Of a DNA stretch of 64,000 nt, positions 53,190 to 63,592 are shown one piece after another. The position numbers and the translations under genes were made by a program. Within the stretch, counting starts at the first letter, position 1, and every line of letters starts with the position of its first letter. This DNA comes from Sepioteuthis lessoniana (Eukaryota > Mollusca > Cephalopoda > Myopsida > Loliginidae): assembly GCA_963585895.1 (NCBI GenBank), contig CAUZXS010000192.1, forward strand, positions 5,001-69,000, in the 5' to 3' direction. The notes beneath the pieces were generated by a model, which was not told the origin of the DNA, ran no database searches, and saw nothing but the letters and a program-made list of their open reading frames with translations.

Positions 53190-53990
53190 ATTATGGCATA
53201 TCAACTTTTGTTGGGTATTTAATGCTAAATCCTGTTTATACATATATATATTAAACATATTATTTGTAAACAAATAAGCTGCATGGTCACAGCTAAAAGG
53301 TTTCAAGTATTCTTATTGAATACTAATAGTTTTATTTGCAGACAATTAAATGATTTCAAGTATTGCTATCTAATACTAATTATTTTGTTTGCATACAGTG
53401 AAATGGTCTCAAGTATGGTTATTTAACACTAATATTTCTATTTATTATTCATTAGATTGCTCACAGTTAAATAGTTAAAATGTTCTTTTTGACCCATAGA
53501 TGGGATCCTAACAAGTACTACCACTATAGGTCAAAGTGAACCTGGGAGTAATGGCAATGAAGGAGTATTCCATGTTCCCAAAGGCTCCAGGACAGGAGCC
53601 CCACCATTAGATGCAGTTTAATGTCACACCCACGACACTAGTTCTATTTGATCCATAGATGAGACCGTAACAGGTTCAACCACTTTGGGTCAAAGTGAAC
53701 CTGGGAGTAATGTCAATGAAGGAGTATTCCATGTTCCCCAAAACTCCAGGACTGGAGCCTCACCATTAGATGCAGTTTAGCGTCACACTTAGGACACTAG
53801 TTCTATTTGACCCATAGATGAAACCCTAACAGATTCAACCACTCTGAGTCAAAGTGAACCTGTGAGTTATGGCAATGAAGAGGTTCTCCACATTACCCAA
53901 ATCTCCATCCAAGACTGGATCTGACCATCAGATGATTTATTGTCATATCAAGGAAACTCGAAAGGAGTCTTACCTCTCCATATTCTACAG
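53190..53990 (-). mobile_element. Family C element with triplicated 5' block
   Basis: Reverse 3' block at 53190-53240 (TTATGGCATATCAACTTTTG), core at about 53280-53490 with GGTTTCAAGTATT words, then three successive versions of part of the 5' block starting near 53490, 53645 and 53808. Each has a GACCCATAGATG-type start and a CCACATT- or CCATGTTCCC-type middle. Only the last continues toward the outer end (AGGAAACTCGAAAGGAGTC). Confidence 0.8.
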
Positions 53991-54022
53991 CACCAACAGA
54001 CAGAGCATTTTTATTTGGGAGT

Positions 54023-54046
54023 TCGGTTGGTTGGTTGGTTGGTTGA
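54023..54046. repeat. (GGTT)n microsatellite
   Basis: A GGTTGGTTGGTTGGTT run of the kind that ends family C and SINE-D, reverse orientation, but with no 3' block attached. Confidence 0.7.
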
Positions 54047-54140
54047 GATAGAGCTGATGGAGTATTTAACTACAGTTGAGTGTACAAATTAAAACAGTTT
54101 TAGGGCTTTGCATTTTTTTTATTCCCAACATTGCATTTTA

Positions 54141-54146
54141 AAATTT

Positions 54147-54182
<36 letters not shown>

Positions 54183-54445
54183 TTGTTCTTGATTCTCTCA
54201 TTTGTTTCCCTGAATAAAATAATGCATCCACTTGTCCTTGTAAGTTTGCAGTTAAATAGAAAATTGCAATTGTAATGTTTCTTCTTCCCAAAGGGTATAT
54301 GGTTGGGACATTGGAATGCCTGACAAACAACAGAGAAGACACAATAGAAGAAACAAGTAATCTACCTTGAATTGGATAAAAAATTAATTTGTCCATGTGT
54401 GTGTGTGTATGCATGCGTGTGTACACACGTGTGTGTGTGTGTGTA
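54141..54445. repeat. (CTTT)n and (TG)n microsatellites
   Basis: A pure CTTT array at 54145-54184 and TG runs at 54396-54445. They are separated by about 210 bp of unassigned DNA. Confidence 0.9.
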
Positions 54446-54649
54446 TTAATTATTTGTCAGTCATATTGTCTTTGATTTTGTTGAATGCATTTTTTAACTC
54501 TTTTGTACAATTGTTCCTCAAAGAAATTAAAAGTGATGATATTATCAAGTATTTAACAACATAAAAAGAACATTACACCTCACATAATGAAAATAATGAT
54601 ATAAGCATTATAGATGTATGATTCTATTACAGAAAGTATAGTATCAACC

Positions 54650-54818
54650 CTGCCAGTTAGGAGGGCTTAAAATATACTGAACGCATCCCTTACAGAGATG
54701 TAAGATCCCCTACCACACTTGAAAAAAATGGGTGTGCTAAACTGTGTCTGGAGGTGAGGCTCCAAATCTGGAGTAGTCATCTTTTTGCTGCCATTACTGC
54801 TAAGTTAACTCTGTTTAT
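54650..54818 (+). mobile_element. Family C 5'-block fragment
   Basis: A diverged forward fragment: CCTGCCAGTTAGGAGGGCTT, ACGCATCCCTTACAGAGATG and GGAGGTGAGGCTCCAAATCT. It ends before the core, and a reverse family C element follows within 15 bp, so two elements face each other head-out. Confidence 0.65.
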
Positions 54819-54829
54819 GTGTTTGGGTT

Positions 54830-55765
54830 TTATGGCATATCAACTTTTGTAGGTTATTTAATGCTAAATTCATTTTTATACAAATAAACAGTTCTATTTC
54901 ATACAATTCAGTTTAGCATAAGTCATAATCATCATCATCATGTAGAGCCATCAGCATGGATATCCCTGACCCTCTTTCACCACCCCTTCCTATTGTCCAT
55001 TGCTTCCGGCTGGTCTTCAGAGTTACATCCCATATCGGCACAGAGCTGCTGAATGTAGGTTCTAGCTGTTTGTCCTGCCTTTGCTTGTTCATGTGAAGGG
55101 GTCCACAGGAGCACATCATTTATGAGTTCATCCCTACTTCTCCAGCAGTGTCCCGCATGTCTGGTTTGTCTAACTTTGATAGTTTTTATGATGGGTGGTA
55201 GGTGGCCATCAAGCTTTTTCTCCATTTGTTTAGTTAGTGTTCATGTAGTGCATCCATATAGCAGTATCGACACAACTGCTACTTGGAAGAAACAGCATTT
55301 TATTTTATCAGTCTGGTCTGACTTCCATATGACTGATATCCTATCAATAGCTGTACAGTTTAATTGTCGAAAACATTTCTATTTCAAGCTATTCAGTTTA
55401 GTCAAACAGTTCTAATTCAAACAACTCAGTTTAGTAGAGTTTTTGTCCACACACAGTTAAATGTCAAAAAGTTCTATTTCAAACAATTCCGTTAAGCTTA
55501 AATACAGTTTCATTGTCAAAAACAGTTCCATTTCAAACCATTCAGTTTAGCATAAGTACAGAGTTTAGTTCTATTTGACCCATAGATAGGACCCTATCAG
55601 GTGATACCACTCCGGGCCAGAGTGGACCCAGGAGTGAACCTCACCATTAAATAGGTTAGTCTCATATCTAGGACACTCACTGGGGGGAGGGTCTTACCTC
55701 TCTGTAGAGGTGCAGCCGGTGTATTCTACAGCCCCAGCCAACTGGGTAAAAGTTCACTCTGACGT
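54830..55765 (-). mobile_element. Family C element, split by an RTE-like LINE
   Basis: Reverse 3' block (GGTTTTATGGCATATCAACT) at 54830-54880, the start of the core, then the LINE at 54923-55362. The core continues at 55363-55565 with five AACAGTTC- or AAACAATTC-type units, and the 5' block at 55566-55765 ends GTATTCTACAGCCCCAGCCA. Its 5' block is close to the consensus (CACTCCGGGCCAGAGTGGAC), with one internal deletion. Confidence 0.82.
54923..55362 (-). mobile_element. RTE-like LINE, decayed copy 4, nested in family C
   Basis: A (GAT)n tail at the left (54927-54941). The minus strand encodes RQTRHAGHCWRSRDELINDV and LLWTPSHEQAKAGQTARTYI, close to the 39.4 kb copy. A deletion joins LEKKLDG directly to HLPPI, removing about 35 codons present in the 39.4 kb copy. 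It is better preserved than copies 2 and 3. Confidence 0.85.
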
Positions 55766-55784
55766 GAAGGGAGGGGGTAGTAAA

Positions 55785-56132
55785 TCTATGGGTCAAATAG
55801 ATCTGTTTTAAAATTGTCTGTATTGGATAGTAATACTGGAAACTTTATAATTGTGTGCAAATTATTTGTATTAAGAACTGAAACATGAAGCTGTAATTTT
55901 TTACAAAGGAATATTATTATTAATTTCTTAAAACCATATAATTGTGGAAATTATTAGTATTAGACTGGAATACTTGAAACTATATAACTGTGTGCAAACA
56001 AATGATTATTATCATGAAATAGAAAAAGTAACATGAAACAATACAACTGTTTGAACAAAGGCTGACTTCAACATTTAATAACCCAACAAGGGTTGACAAG
56101 CCATAAAAAACCAGCCAAACAACCAACCAGTA
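55785..56132 (+). mobile_element. Family C element, core and 3' block
   Basis: Begins TCTATGGGTCAAATAGATCT at the core edge. Several GAAACTTTATAATTGTGTGC-type units follow, then the 3' block (CATTTAATAACCCAACAAGG and TTGACAAGCCATAAAAAACC) ending in CCAAACAACCAACCAGT. It begins about 20 bp after the reverse element ending at 55765. Confidence 0.78.
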
Positions 56133-56345
56133 CCTATTAATAGATATACCTGTGACAATATCTAATGAAAAGTTAATTTTCTTAGGAACCAAATATTTTA
56201 TTATTTCTCACAGAACATTATGCAATCAAAATGAATATTATTAGGTGTTATTTATTACCAAGCTCTACAGTATTTTAGCAACTATGTCACAGAGACCCCT
56301 ACCCAATTATTTATGGGTGATACTTTAATAATTAAATACTCACCA

Positions 56346-56685
56346 AGGGAGACCCGGTAGCATATTAGTAATGTGCATTATCATATTTACCAACCCCTCC
56401 GCTTGGGCAGTATATGACACAAGGTCAATTTTTAAGCAGAGTTTAACAGGTTTGAATTCAGAGTATTCCTTCTCCTAGACTGGTTGCCTCACCAAGGCAA
56501 AAGAACCCAGTCTGTCCTACTGTTTACCCATAGCTGGAGTAATGTGCATTATAGCAAGCGAGTTTAAACTCCAGTCACACTATTAAGTTCATTTTTGGAC
56601 TAATACTCTTGGAAAAGGTATGAATCATCTTATCCCATAAACCAAAAAGGTTGATATGCTTTTAAACAAAGAAACCAAAGTACTC
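56346..56685 (+). repeat. SINE-D copy 4, split by a SINE-B
   Basis: Head ACCCGGTAGCATATTAGTAA, then a nested SINE-B, then the T-arm region (GCAAGCGAGTTTAAACTCC), the body (TTTTTGGACTAATACTCTTG) and a damaged 3' block (AAAAAGGTTGATATGCTTTT). The GGGTTAAATAGTA part of the body has been deleted. Confidence 0.75.
56382..56537 (-). repeat. SINE-B copy 13, 5'-truncated, with 15 bp target duplication
   Basis: Flanked by perfect repeats of AGTAATGTGCATTAT (56367-56381 and 56538-56552). It carries only the 3' half of SINE-B, from TACCCATAGCTGG back to TTTACCAACCCCTCCGC. Its tail sequence is near consensus, so it is a comparatively young insertion into SINE-D. Confidence 0.93.
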
Positions 56686-57074
56686 ATCATATGTTGTGTT
56701 CATGGTGTTTTAAGAACAGTTCATTGCTTTCATGTAATTTACATTATAAAAAAGTCAGAGTAAAAATCCTTTCAAATGTTTTTCTCTTCTTTTTCTTCAT
56801 CACCTCCAACAATTTTTTAATGAAAAGTCAATTGTCTAATCAACCAAAAATACAAGGATTTTATCATTTCTTGTGAAACATTATTCAATAAAAATGAATA
56901 TTTTTAAGTACTGCTTATTACCAAAATCTGCAACATTGAAATTCTGTAACTAAGACTCTAAATATATAGCTGTTCAAAAATAAATACATATATATGATAG
57001 TGAGTAAAAAAATTTTCAATATTTTGGTTACTTCTTTGCTTTATTCTTCAACTTACAACAAAAGCAGCCAAGCA

Positions 57075-57530
57075 TTTATAAACCATCAAAATTCTGCCAA
57101 TTCTTTGATTTCACACTGATACCATTAAGGCAAAGAACTCCTTCACTGAAGCTTCTGCCTCCTCTTAGTTGTAAGAATATCATAAGCACAAGAAGAGAGC
57201 CAGACATTGGAACAAGTAATAATCTAAGAGGACTATGTTTGGACTATATGCTGAGTGAGGCCACTATTCTGCCAATTCTTTGATTTCACACTGATACCAG
57301 TTCTTATCAACTGAGGTAAAGAACTCCTTCACTGAAGCTTCTGCCTCCTCTTTGTTGTTGAAGTTTCATGAGTATAGGAAGTGAACCATGGATCAGAACA
57401 AGTAATAATCCAATAACACATACTGGGTGTGGCATCTGCTTGATTCCCTCAAGTTCATGGAGTTTATTCTGGAAAGTAGAATGGCTGCAAATATTGCAAG
57501 GCTTCTGACTCACCCCAGTAATTTAAGTAA
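57075..57530 (-). mobile_element. Mariner M3: two tandem transposase C-terminal fragments
   Basis: Minus-strand DNA at 57240-57500 and again at 57090-57238 encodes related pieces. Words across several frames include QNKLHELEG, KQMPHP, AYSPNIVLLDYYLFQCL and NNKEEAEASVKEFF followed by WYQCEIKELAE. These match the C-terminal region of an irritans-like mariner transposase (PHPPYSPDLAPSDYHLF with EEAE..VKEFF). At DNA level ATTCTGCCAATTCTTTGATT and CTTCACTGAAGCTTCTGCCT occur in both copies, about 170-190 bp apart. Both copies are riddled with stops and shifts. This is a lineage separate from M1 and M2/M4. Confidence 0.65.
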
Positions 57531-58051
57531 TTTTATTTTTGGTTACAGCTTTTCAATGCGATTTTGTCAAGACCCCCAAGTTAAGTCAACCATCTCAAGT
57601 TAAACTTTGAACTGTGCAATGTTAAATCCCCACAAGGCAAAATCCATCACACAAACCCTCAAAATTTCTCTTCCTGCGGTAGCACACATTTTCTGTTGAT
57701 AAATGACATTTACTGATCAAAGAAATCAAGTTTTTTATTCAGCTGTCCGAGTTTCTACAGCAGTGTAGAAGTTTAAAACTTACAAGTTTTAAAACTTACA
57801 ACTTACAAACAGCTGAAATTCTGACTGGGTTTTATATGCCTTATTCTAAACTTAGCTTTTAAAGTTTTTATTATTGCTCCAGTTGTTGGGAGACAAAAAA
57901 TAATTATCTCCCTTTGAGATTGAGCATCTGGGGGGGGGGCTTTATCAGGTATGACACAACAGTGTCAGAAACCCATTCTCAGCCTCTTTTTATCTCTATG
58001 TATTAACTGCAATCATTTTGCCTCAATTATTATCTACATGTATACATACAT

Positions 58052-58089
<38 letters not shown>

Positions 58090-58179
58090 TGAGGTATAGT
58101 CATGAAATAAAAATATATAATTATATAAATAGGTACTTGATAAGCTACTTTCTTATGCAAAACCTTTTCTTATTTGAGT
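57531..58179. other. Unassigned DNA with CA/TA array
   Basis: Includes the inverted family H word near 57535-57575, a G run at 57931, and a (CA)n(TA)n array at 58051-58090. No gene is seen; the 110-codon frame at 57951-58283 runs from the microsatellite into the LINE piece that follows. Confidence 0.5.
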
Positions 58180-58383
58180 TTCAGGGATTGGAGGACTTGG
58201 AAGTTGGAGGATTAATTGAGACCATCCAAACTACAGCATTGTTGAGAACAGCCAGAATACTAAGAAGAGTCCTGGAGACTTGAGGAGACTTACTGTCACT
58301 CAAACTCCAGTGAAAGACCACCAACTAACGCTGATGTGAAAAACTCTAAAGGAATAAATAATAATAATAATGATAATAATAAT
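58180..58383 (+). mobile_element. R4/Dong-like LINE 3' end
   Basis: Encodes GLEDLEVGGLIETIQTTALL followed by RTARILRRVLET and a stop, then a non-coding end and an AATAATAATAATGATAAT tail. It is only 204 bp but its reading frame is undamaged, and it lies on the opposite strand from the 46.8-50.1 kb cluster. Confidence 0.82.
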
Positions 58384-58620
58384 GGTTAGTCTCCGATGTG
58401 AAATGACTTAAGTGCTAAGCTGCAACCACAAAATAAGTGAGTTCAAAACTCAAGTTGTGCTATTATATTCATTTTCAGACTAATACACTAGGGAAAGGTA
58501 TGAACCCTCTTATCCCCGCCAGCTATGGGTTAAATAGTATCACAGCTGTTCTTCTGCGAGGATGTCTTGGGAATTAGATTACCCACTTAGGTTGATATGC
58601 CATTAAGCAAAGAAACAAAC
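58384..58620 (+). repeat. SINE-D copy 5
   Basis: Head GTGAAATGACTTAAGTGCTA with T-arm GTGAGTTCAAAACTC, body TTTTCAGACTAATACACTAG and CTATGGGTTAAATAGTATCA, 3' block GGTTGATATGCCATTAAGC ending GAAACAAACC. It starts at the (AAT)n tail of the LINE piece, so it was either inserted there or moved together with it. Confidence 0.8.
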
Positions 58621-58969
58621 CTAGTTATAATAATGATTATAAATATCAGCATTTGAGCAATTTGATGTCCAAACTAAAAAAGGAAATTTGTGCTCATTAC
58701 AAAGACAATTTAAAATTTAAAACTTTCATGTGTTGTGCTTCTTTGCTTCTGGTCTTTGACCAGTAGAAACACTGTTTCTGACTTTACCAGGTCAGGGTAA
58801 GGGCACATGACTATATTACATACACTCATTAAGAAAGCCTTCTTCCATTTTTGTACCTCTTTCACATTCTGCTTGTTCATGGAATAATATATATATATAT
58901 ACATATATCTAACAATTGGAGTATGTTTGTGTATTCTTTCTTTTTGTTATGTATATTATGTATTTTTTT

Positions 58970-59218
58970 TTGCAACCATAGTCAAGGGTCATCCGAAGGC
59001 TTCCTTTTTGATAGCTACGACACCAAGGTGTAGGGGAGGGCGCTACTCTTTTCCCTGGATTGCTCTACTTTACCCTTGATCTGTACCTTATTGTGCTGAA
59101 TGTTAAGCAAGAAGGTACCAGGTACCATTTGTTGAGTCTTTGGTATGACTCGACCAGGGTTCGAACACTGGTCTCCCAGGCTATTGGTGAACACTCTACC
59201 CACTAATCCAATGGGACA
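58970..59218 (-). repeat. SINE-A copy 12
   Basis: Full-length reverse copy from TTGCAACCATAGTCAAGGGT to the head CTACCCACTAATCCAATGGG. The sense B box reads GTGTTCGAACC, which is closer to the Pol III consensus than in the other SINE-A copies. Confidence 0.9.
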
Positions 59219-59890
59219 GTATTCTTATATGTACAAGCATTTATTTAGTCTTTTTTCTGTGTTCAGTGTTAGTGTATCAGTGATATACTAATACTAATAC
59301 AGGTCCTTGGTGAGTGGAGACTTGACTAATTATCTTCCCTAGCACTAAGACTACTGATACTATCATATGTCCATTGCAGGCTAATGTTAAAAACTAGATA
59401 GCTACCTATATTCACAATAGTATAGAATCTATTGTTATAGTAGGATAAAATCTTAAAATTTGAATATTTGCTTTGATGACCTCATAAAAATCAGACCTAT
59501 GTATTTCTCTCTGGCTTTGCCAATCACTGCAACATCTTTGACATTTAAAGGTTTTATATGTATGTTCAGCTAATGAATAACAATTTTTTTCAACCAAATG
59601 ATGCTTAATGTAGTTTCAATATAAAAAATCAAAATCAACCCATGAACATAGATAAGTGTCATAAAAATAATAGCCAATCAAAAATGATCCTAATAACTGA
59701 AACAATGATATAACATGACCTATATTAGTTACAAGTGATTTATATTGAATATGACATAATTTGTATAAATTTGTAAGTATATATTTTGCAAGTCATATTA
59801 AAAATAATTAACCAACACACCTTTCCCAATGGTATTAATGCTCCCTATTTCAATGTAAGCATAATTATATAATAATTCTTGCAAAGTAGA
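59219..59890. other. No gene or repeat recognised
   Basis: AT-rich. A TGATATACTAATACTAATACA word near 59280 (quoted as TGATATACTAATACTAATAC) is a short local repeat only. Confidence 0.5.
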
Positions 59891-59892
59891 TA

Positions 59893-60287
59893 CAGTATTG
59901 AACAAAAAATAAAATAGTGAAAAACTGAACTATTTTTTTGTTATTGCTACAAATTTTAATGAAACTTCAATGGCATAGACATGTGAAGGAAGTGATTATT
60001 TTGACCTTTTTCAAGCAACTGCTTACAAACCATTAGTCAAGGACTAATCACAAATTAGGATATCAAATGAAGAAAAAGAAAATTCGAAGAAATCTCCTAT
60101 TTTTTAAATATTTTTGAGAATTTTCTTTTTCTCTACACCTGAGGGAACTTTGAAAACAATAATCAAGAAAAATAATCATTTCTTATGTGTTTTTAAGCCA
60201 TTAAAGTTTCATTAAAATTTGTGGCAATAATAAAAAATAGTTCAGTTTTTTCCTGTCTTTTTGGTGGGGGGATTTTGTTCAATACTG
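59893..60287. mobile_element. Tc1/mariner-type MITE with long inverted repeats
   Basis: A 395 bp non-coding element between TA dinucleotides (59891-59892 and 60288-60289). Both ends read CAGTATTGAACAAAA in their own sense. The inverted similarity continues for about 95 bp on each side, with shared AAACTGAACTATTTTT and ACAAATTTTAATGAAACTT. A second small inversion (AGAAAAAGAAAATTC against GAATTTTCTTTTTCT-like) lies in the centre. Ends and target fit Tc1-like transposons. Confidence 0.88.
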
Positions 60288-60289
60288 TA

Positions 60290-60976
60290 TAAGTTAATAT
60301 TATTAGTTTCAAAAACAGAGAAACAAAAAATATTTATTTCTAAGAGAGAGATTATTTCAAAATCTGTTTGTTTGGAAATTGTTCGAAAATGATTTTAAGA
60401 AAATTGTTTGAAAAATCTAATCTAAACTGCATTCCATGGTCCACAAATAGCTAAATAGATAAAAATATGTAGTGGAAGATGAATCAATACAGAAGAGGCT
60501 AAACATGCAATGAATATATACACTTCATCATTCAAAAAAAAAAAAAAAAAGGAAATCTTTTCCTTTTTACCACCACCACCACTACCAACAGCAGCAGCAG
60601 ACCTTCTCCTTTGCACAAGATCTATCAAGGACACTATGATCACCACCAACATAATCAACAACATAAGAATTTTTATTTTATTATTATTATCCATGTCACC
60701 TGCCTCCCCTATAGGGATGATGGAAAGAGAAAGGGGACTGACAAGCTGAATCTGACGCCTACTATCTTGGCACCTTCTTTGCACATGTATCTTCATTTTT
60801 CTACTGCTACTACAACTCTTAACCGGCACATTTATTAGTACAGCTTTTTCTACTGCAGCAGCTAGTGAGATTAGCACAAATCTACTTTATAATTAGTCAT
60901 TGCACAACTGACTAGTAACCCAGCTATAAGGCACTTAACAGACCTTAATTGCACTCACAAATACACACACACGCAT

Positions 60977-61011
<35 letters not shown>

Positions 61012-61012
61012 G
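60290..61012. other. Unassigned DNA with simple repeats
   Basis: Includes an A run and (CCA)n/(CAG)n patch at 60535-60600 and a (CA)n(TA)n array at 60965-61012. Overlapping frames of 75-151 codons at 60422-60877 lean on those simple repeats, so I do not call a gene. Confidence 0.5.
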
Positions 61013-61275
61013 GAGGTGCTTGCAATACAATGGGTACAGTCTTATGAAATGGATACAGTGACCCAAGTTCAAATCCTGGATGAGGCTGATTCTATTTTAG
61101 ATAGCACTAATACCCTTGGGAAAAGTATGAATCCAATTATTCTTCCACCAGCTATGGGTAAATAGTAGGGCAGACAAGGCTCTTTAACCTTGGCATATCA
61201 ATCGATCTAGAAGGAAAACTCTGCTTAAAAATTGACCTTGTTTTGCCTTCTGCTTATGCAAAGAGGTTGAGTATA
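61013..61275 (+). repeat. SINE-B copy 14
   Basis: Forward copy from GGAGGTGCTTGCAATACAAT, B box CAAGTTCAAATCC, to AAAGAGGTTGAGTATATATA. A deletion removes the GAATTCAAACCTG segment. It runs directly into the TA array that hosts mariner M4. Confidence 0.88.
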
Positions 61276-61733
61276 TATATATATATATATATATATGGTG
61301 CCTTCAATAGGATTCCAGACTTTTTTTGTATAGGCATTTGAAATTGTCATAGACTCTTGAAAATTCAGTATGTTATTGCTATATGTCTTATGAGATGACT
61401 GACCAATTTTTATGATTTCAGGTTCAAAGGAACAGCTACTGCAGCAATTGAAATACACCCTACTAAAGCCTGATTGTCACAGCTGGTAAATTTCAAAAAT
61501 GCAATCAGGAAGTTGGGACACTTTAGAAGAATGATATGTGCTAAAATTCTGTTTTAAACTTGGAAAAAACAGAAACATATGGAATGCTTCAGACTGCTTT
61601 TTGGCCATCTTGCATGAATCTAGCATCAGTTTTTGAGTGGCATAAAAGATTCAAGGAAGGCAGGGAGTTTGTGAGGGATGATGAGAGGTGTGGGAGGAGT
61701 AAGGAAGTCAATACACCAGATTTGATTGGCCAA

Positions 61734-61751
61734 AGGGTTAGGGTTAGGGTT
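61734..61751 (+). repeat. Telomere-type (TTAGGG)n filler, M4 first unit
   Basis: Reads AGGGTTAGGGTTAGGGTT, one repeat longer than in M2, at the same point of the ancestral transposase sequence. Confidence 0.8.
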
Positions 61752-61994
61752 GGTATGTTGAGGTTTTAAGGGAGTTCAGGAAGAGATTCCGCCGGAAGAG
61801 GCCAGCACTCTTCAAATTTGAAAAATGCCACAGAAACGTATGAAATGCTTCAGACTGCTTTTTGACCATCTTGCATGAATCAAGCACCAGTCTTTGAGTG
61901 GCATAAGAAATTCAAGGAAGCCAGGGAGTCTGTGAGGGATGATGAGAGGTGTGCAAGTAGTAAGGAAGTCAATACACCACTGTTGATTGGCTAA

Positions 61995-62007
61995 AGGGTT
62001 AGGGTTA
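61995..62007 (+). repeat. Telomere-type filler, M4 second unit
   Basis: Reads AGGGTTAGGGTTA, the same length as in M2. Unit 1 and unit 2 of M4 therefore differ in repeat number. Confidence 0.8.
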
Positions 62008-62453
62008 CTATGTTGAGGTTTTAAGGGAGTTCAGGAAAAGATTCTGTCAGAAGAGGCCAGCATTCTTCAAATCGGGTCAGTGGCATTTCCACCAGGACAA
62101 TGCACCAGTCCACAATTCTATCCTTGTCACAGACTTTTTGACCAAGATGGGAATCAACACAGTTGCTCACCCTCCCTATAGTCCAGACCTTGGTCCCTGT
62201 GACTTTTACTTATTCCCTATGCTCAGAGGCAGTTGTTATGAGGCAATTGAGGAGATGAAAGAGGATGTGATGAAGGTCATTGATACACTCATGCAAGAGG
62301 ACTTCCATGGGACCTTCCAGAAGTTGTTGGAACAGTACAACAAGTGCATTGCAGCCGGAGGAGATTACTTCGTAGGGGACAAGAGTTTCATGTGTGTACT
62401 ATCAATAAAAGTGCCCATACAAAAATGTCTGGAAACTTATTTAATGATCCTCG

Positions 62454-62484
<31 letters not shown>

Positions 62485-62675
62485 CCAACAATCAAAAAAT
62501 TCTGGACTAATCTATCTTGATATGTTACACTCTTCCAGCAAAAATGTAAGCATTATCCTGGTTATTTCACAGAAATCTCTTTTATAATCAGGTTCTGTAT
62601 TTCTAAAATCAAAATATCCTATGTTGATATGAAAAAGAAAAAAAAAAAAAAGAATGGAACATATTTTTATTTGCA

Positions 62676-63217
62676 ATGTGTCATCAAAAAGTACTGAAAC
62701 TGAAGCTAAGAATTTTTATTGAAAAATAAAAAAAATCTGAAATTTAAATGAAGATATGTTCATAGCTGTGACAACTTACATAATCATGTGAAGATGTCGA
62801 GACATCCAGACAAAGTCTAGACCTGTTTCACTACCAAGACAAATTCCAGATAAATCAATGACATTTTTTTTTTAAATTATGAAGCCAATCACAATACTTT
62901 TAAAATGAAATGTTTTTGATAAAACACAGGATTATGCAAGTGCAACACCTTCCATACTCACCAGACTCCTCAGCTCTGTGCCATTTTTTCTTGCTTCCTA
63001 AACTGAAAAATTCCTCATGAGGTTTTGAGAACATAGAAGTCATTACGATGAATATGAACGCACAACTTCACGCCACTTTCAAAGGTGTTTTGAATAAAGG
63101 ATAATTTTACTGGAATTAGTGAGTCAAATGGCAAGGAGACTATTTTGGAAAAAAATTAATGTTTCATCCCCTGTTCATTTCTATTTTAGTAAATACAGCT
63201 TTTTGGCACACCTCATA
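62676..63217 (+). mobile_element. Mariner M5, deleted and decayed
   Basis: Plus-strand translation gives LPYSPDSSALCHFFLLPKLK and, in the same region, QLHATFKGVLN and WQGDYFGKK. This is the C-terminal D34D region and the GDYF motif of a mariner transposase (family pattern HPPYSPDLAPCDFFLFPKLK, GDYFEG). The ends are inverted: TGTGTCATCAAAAAGTACTG near 62677 and AGCTTTTTGGCACACCTCAT near 63198. The N-terminal and middle parts are missing and stops interrupt what is left. It begins about 220 bp after M4 ends but is a different lineage. Confidence 0.72.
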
Positions 63218-63263
63218 AATCAAATACTTAGGAGCCTTTTTCTGTCACAGTAAATGATAGAGT

Positions 63264-63556
63264 ATGTATTTACCCAACCCCTCCACCATGGGCAGGATGT
63301 GAAACAAGGTCAATTTTTAAGTGGAGTAAAGCTGGTTTGAATTCAGAGTTTTCCTTCTCTTGGACTGGTTGCCTAATCAAAGGCTAGAGAATACATTCCA
63401 CTCTACTAGTTAGCCATAGCTGATGGTGGGGGGAGAAATAATGAATTTGTGACTTCTCTAGGGCGTTACTGTGGAGTGAAACACAATTAACCTTGTTCAG
63501 GATTTGAACTCTGGTTGTTAACTCCTCTTTCTGTGACGATTATCCTTATGCTACAT
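63264..63556 (-). repeat. SINE-B copy 15
   Basis: Reverse copy from TTTACCCAACCCCTCCACCA to the head TTATCCTTATGCTACATAAA. The body has GGGGGGAGAAATAATGAATT and the sense B box is GAGTTCAAATCC. Confidence 0.87.
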
Positions 63557-63592
63557 AAATGTAGGTAAATGATAGAGGAAAACTATTATTCC

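Larger units (their letters stand above)
56190..56965. mobile_element. Family H copy, split by SINE-D
   Basis: Left part 56190-56345 contains AGACCCCTACCCAATTATTT and ATGGGTGATACTTTAATAAT. The right part 56690-56965 contains ATGTTGTGTTCATGGTGTTT and TTACCAAAATCTGCAACATT. An inverted partner of the last word occurs near 57535-57575 (TTTTGGTTACAGCTTTTCAA), so the whole of 56.2-57.6 kb may be one old mariner-related element holding M3 in its middle. Confidence 0.45.
61294..62453 (+). mobile_element. Mariner M4, same deleted form as M2, with internal duplication
   Basis: A 1160 bp element in a TA array (TA at 61292-61293 and 62454-62455), with ends inverted to each other and matching those of M2. 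The N-terminal coding half occurs twice in tandem, with an offset of about 261 bp (61569-61829 and 61830-62072). Both start at an ACAGAAAC word and encode ASVFEWHKRFKEG- or APVFEWHKKFKEA-like sequence. Each copy carries the same deletion and TTAGGG filler as M2. A single C-terminal half follows (frame from 62138: MTKMGINTVAHPPYSPDLGP, then CDFYLFPML and GGDYFVGD). Without the extra segment its length would be close to the 903 bp of M2. Confidence 0.93.

Noticed and set aside
60422-60877. 151-codon frame (-) with possible hydrophobic segments, overlapped by two frames on the other strand.
   Set aside because: It spans an A run and CCA/CAG repeats and is not recognised. The overlap of long frames on both strands reflects composition.
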